Source: an uncultured Veillonella sp. (GTDB lineage Bacteria; Bacillota; Negativicutes; Veillonellales; Veillonellaceae). From it: a DNA stretch of 8,369 nucleotides. The stretch is taken from positions 1 through 8,369 of the forward strand of contig USAV01000082.1 of NCBI GenBank assembly GCA_900552715.1, given 5' to 3'. Position numbers and translations under genes: made by a program. Under the pieces are notes generated by a model. That model saw nothing but the letters and a program-made list of their open reading frames with translations. It had not been told where the DNA came from and searched no databases. Shown here piece after piece: positions 6,082-8,369 of the stretch; positions within the stretch are counted from its first letter, which is position 1, and each line of letters opens with the position of its first letter.

Positions 6082-8124
6082 TTAATTATACAATATTCTA
6101 AGAAATTTTTCACCAAATCTTTTTTCTAATTCTTCTTTCATTACAGATTCAAGTTTTTCCATTCCATATTGACTTGCAAACTCTAGTACATCCTTGCGAG
6201 CCTGTACCAATATTTCAATATCTTTAATAATATTAGCAACCCGTAAATCAGGTAATCCTGATTGAGCTAAGCCAAATAATTGACCAGAACCACGAAGCAG
6301 TAAATCTTGCTCTGCTAGTTCAAAGCCATCCTGAGTCTGTTCCATCAATTTTAATCGCTCTTGGCTCACATCATTTTTAGAATCACTCACAAGAATGCAA
6401 TAAGATTGATGAGACCCACGACCTACACGGCCACGTAACTGATGTAATTGAGATAGGCCAAAACGTTCTGCCCCTTCAATACACATAATGGTCGCATTTG
6501 GCACATTAACACCAACCTCGATAACGGTAGTAGAAACGAGCAATGAAATCTCACCCCTATGGAAGGCATTCATCACTTCATCCTTTTCACTTGGTTTCAT
6601 GCGCCCGTGTACAAGACCAACTTCATAAGCCTTGTAAAAGTACTCTTTTAATTCCAGATACAATTCTTCAGCAGCTTGCAAGTCTAATTTCTCAGATTCT
6701 TCAACAAGTGGGCATACTACATAAACTTGACGACCTTCTGCCATCTCCTTGCCAAAGAATGTTCTTAATCGTTCCTTATACGAACTATCTACAGCATAGG
6801 TTTTGACAGGTTTACGTCCCGGTGGCATTTCTTTGATTAAGGATACTGCTAAATCACCATACACAGATAATGTCATGGTTCGTGGAATTGGTGTAGCTGT
6901 CATGATGAGCACATGAGGATATGTCCCCTTTTGTTGCAATCGTGCCCGCTGCTCCACACCAAAGCGATGTTGTTCATCAATGATAACAAGGCCTAAATTA
7001 TGGAAGTTTACGCCCTCTTGAATGAGCGCATGAGTACCGATGATCATATTAATTGATCCATCTGCTAAACCTTCATAGATACGCTCTTTTTCTTTTTTTG
7101 TAGTGGAGCCCGTTAATAGCTCTATGGTAATCCCCAAATCACCACATACATCTGCTATACCTTCATAGTGCTGGGCAGCCAATATCTCAGTAGGAGCCAT
7201 CAATGCCCCTTGATACCCATTCTCGATGGCTTTCAACAAACTCAAGGTAGCTACAACCGTTTTACCGGAACCTACATCACCTTGCAATAATCGTTGCATA
7301 GGCCGTTCATCTTCCATATCGATACGAATGTCCTCTAATGCACGCTGTTGATCACCTGTTAAAGAGAATGGTAAATTTTCTATACACTGAGCCATTAAGT
7401 CTCCATTGGGACCCATCTTAGGACCTTTATGACATTGTTCTTTATTTCGTAACAATGCCAATCCAGATTGCATGACAAATAACTCCTCATAAGCTAGTTG
7501 ATGCCGCGCCTCTTCATATCGCTCTGAAGAATCAGGAAAATGCATCATCTGAAATGCATCATAGCGACTCATATATTGATGTGCTTCACGAACCTCAGCA
7601 GGCAAAATCTCCTGCAATTCATGATTAGCTGCAAACCAATTACGTACCGATGAGCGCACCACAAATTGAGATACCCCATCTGCAAGGGCATAAATGGGAA
7701 CGATACCTCGATCTGGCTCTCCACCATCTCCTAAGTTTTCTATTTGAGGCGTATTCATTTGCATAGATCCATATTGGAACTCTGCTTTACCATACGCATA
7801 TAGACGCTGACCTTTTTTATAAAAGTTCTTCTTATACCCTTGGTTAAATAGCACAATCTTTAAAGGACCTGTACCATCTGCAATGACTACTTCTAAAATA
7901 GACAATCGAGGACGAGGACGTTTCTCTTGAACTGCTATAACATTCCCAACTACGCCACCAGTCATACCAGATTTTAAATTACCAATTCTATAAATCGTAC
8001 GGCGGTCTTCATAGGTTCTTGGGAAATACGTTAACAAGGATGTTATATTGGTAATTCCCAACTTATGTAATTGTTTCTCTCGACCAGGACCAATCCCCTT
8101 TATGGTCGTCAACCGTTCATCCAT
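6082..8124 (-). CDS. recG: ATP-dependent DNA helicase RecG
   Basis: RecG is a monomeric superfamily 2 translocase that regresses stalled replication forks and processes branched DNA and R-loops. The 680-residue protein has full family length. An N-terminal GIGPGREKQLHKLG segment (10-23) and an OB-fold wedge domain (about 55-145) come first, followed by the helicase core. This has Walker A GDVGSGKT (282-289), PTEIL (311-315), DEQH (383-386), TATPIPRT (409-416), VSTTVIEVGVN (530-540) and QLRGRVGRG (562-570). After it come the family-typical RGSGQLFGLAQSG segment (611-623), part of the translocation region, and a short C-terminal tail. The ATG at 8124 is preceded by AAAGGAG (8136-8130) at 5 bases. 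It is divergent from rpmB; its promoter should lie in the 8125-8347 gap, but I see no convincing hexamer pair on this strand. Confidence 0.98.
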   Translation of the reverse strand: MDERLTTIKGIGPGREKQLHKLGITNITSLLTYFPRTYEDRRTIYRIGNLKSGMTGGVVGNVIAVQEKRPRPRLSILEVVIADGTGPLKIVLFNQGYKKNFYKKGQRLYAYGKAEFQYGSMQMNTPQIENLGDGGEPDRGIVPIYALADGVSQFVVRSSVRNWFAANHELQEILPAEVREAHQYMSRYDAFQMMHFPDSSERYEEARHQLAYEELFVMQSGLALLRNKEQCHKGPKMGPNGDLMAQCIENLPFSLTGDQQRALEDIRIDMEDERPMQRLLQGDVGSGKTVVATLSLLKAIENGYQGALMAPTEILAAQHYEGIADVCGDLGITIELLTGSTTKKEKERIYEGLADGSINMIIGTHALIQEGVNFHNLGLVIIDEQHRFGVEQRARLQQKGTYPHVLIMTATPIPRTMTLSVYGDLAVSLIKEMPPGRKPVKTYAVDSSYKERLRTFFGKEMAEGRQVYVVCPLVEESEKLDLQAAEELYLELKEYFYKAYEVGLVHGRMKPSEKDEVMNAFHRGEISLLVSTTVIEVGVNVPNATIMCIEGAERFGLSQLHQLRGRVGRGSHQSYCILVSDSKNDVSQERLKLMEQTQDGFELAEQDLLLRGSGQLFGLAQSGLPDLRVANIIKDIEILVQARKDVLEFASQYGMEKLESVMKEELEKRFGEKFLRILYN

Positions 8125-8198
8125 AGAAACTCCTTTAAATATACGATAAACACATGAGATATATCCAATTTCTGTATATCCTTGTGTAAAAGCCCACT

Positions 8199-8219
8199 TA
8201 TATCATAGAATATGATATA
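8199..8219. repeat. Perfect 9-bp inverted repeat between recG and rpmB
   Basis: The arms TATATCATA (8199-8207) and TATGATATA (8211-8219) are exact reverse complements around the 3-base centre GAA. The site lies in the divergent intergenic region, about 60 bases upstream of the rpmB -35 box and about 75 bases upstream of the recG ATG. It has the shape of a dimeric repressor operator. The AT-rich composition makes a chance origin quite possible. Confidence 0.4.
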
Positions 8220-8278
8220 TAGTATACCTTATATTGTAGTATATTTCATAAAAAGAGCAATATGTACGATAAAAACAC

Positions 8279-8307
8279 TTGCTTTACGCTACTCTTTATG
8301 ATAATAT
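8279..8307 (+). promoter_or_regulatory. Sigma-A promoter of rpmB
   Basis: TTGCTT (8279-8284) and TAATAT (8302-8307) are separated by 17 bases. The start would be near 8314, leaving a leader of roughly 33 bases that contains the strong SD GGAGGT (8335-8340). The bases before the -35 (around 8258-8278) are A-rich, as expected of an upstream element at a ribosomal protein gene. Confidence 0.75.
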
Positions 8308-8347
8308 ACTTTTGTTATGTTATAGATTAAGCTTGGAGGTGGAAACT

Positions 8348-8369
8348 ATGGCAAACCTTTGCGAAGTAT
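8348..8369 (+). CDS. rpmB: Ribosomal protein bL28, N-terminal fragment (cut by window edge)
   Basis: Only seven codons are present: MANLCEV. This matches the start of the zinc-binding form of 50S subunit protein bL28, in which CEVCG supplies the first Cys pair; only the first Cys (codon 5) is inside the window. The ATG at 8348 is preceded by GGAGGT (8335-8340) with a 7-base spacer and by a good promoter, as expected of a ribosomal protein gene. The position divergent from recG is also consistent, since these two genes are neighbours in many Firmicutes. The identity rests on a very short fragment plus context. Confidence 0.75.

Noticed and set aside
6543..6806. Plus-strand open frame of 87 codons inside recG
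   Set aside because: Antisense to the conserved helicase domain, with no start signal or recognisable content.
8125..8278. Minus-strand promoter for recG (for example TTTACA followed by weak -10 hexamers)
   Set aside because: Several AT-rich hexamers exist, but none pairs with a good partner at correct spacing, so I did not choose one.

Overview
This window looks like chromosomal DNA of a low-GC, Firmicutes-related bacterium with a Gram-negative-type lipid complement. I infer the Negativicutes, most likely a Veillonella-like organism, from the overall feel of the proteins and from AT-rich DNA with strong Shine-Dalgarno (SD) sites, sigma-A-type promoters, complete phosphatidylethanolamine synthesis and GTG/TTG starts. 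I could not search a database, so the taxonomy is inference. Nearly everything reads on the minus strand. Only the first codons of rpmB, at the right edge, read on the plus strand.

Layout in the order of minus-strand transcription: recG (8124-6082) diverges from rpmB (8348 onward) across an AT-rich intergenic region with a good rpmB promoter. After recG comes a gap of about 130 bases with a clear promoter (perfect -10) that drives a 61-residue 4-oxalocrotonate tautomerase-like protein (5950-5765). A long stem-loop with a T-rich tail starts one base past that gene's stop codon and lies just upstream of guaB. It looks like a terminator or attenuator. Then come six tightly packed genes, separated by 14-19 bases or overlapping by 8: guaB, a WecG/TagA-type glycosyltransferase, psd, pssA, a membrane GT2 glycosyltransferase and surE. 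No independent guaB promoter was found, so the six genes are probably transcribed by read-through of the hairpin. At the left edge a tRNA-Leu(CAA) has its own perfect TTGACA-17-TATAAT promoter, and there is no terminator between it and surE.

Function: psd and pssA encode consecutive steps of phosphatidylethanolamine synthesis (CDP-diacylglycerol to phosphatidylserine to phosphatidylethanolamine). The two glycosyltransferases are envelope-glycan or glycolipid enzymes of unproven substrate. guaB (GMP synthesis) and surE (nucleotide phosphatase) flank this envelope block at opposite ends. No mobile element, CRISPR array, phage gene or defence system is visible. Most of the window is ordinary core genome. 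The items most worth checking are the hairpin between the tautomerase and guaB, the unassigned GT2 enzyme inside the phospholipid operon, and the symmetric sites next to two promoters.
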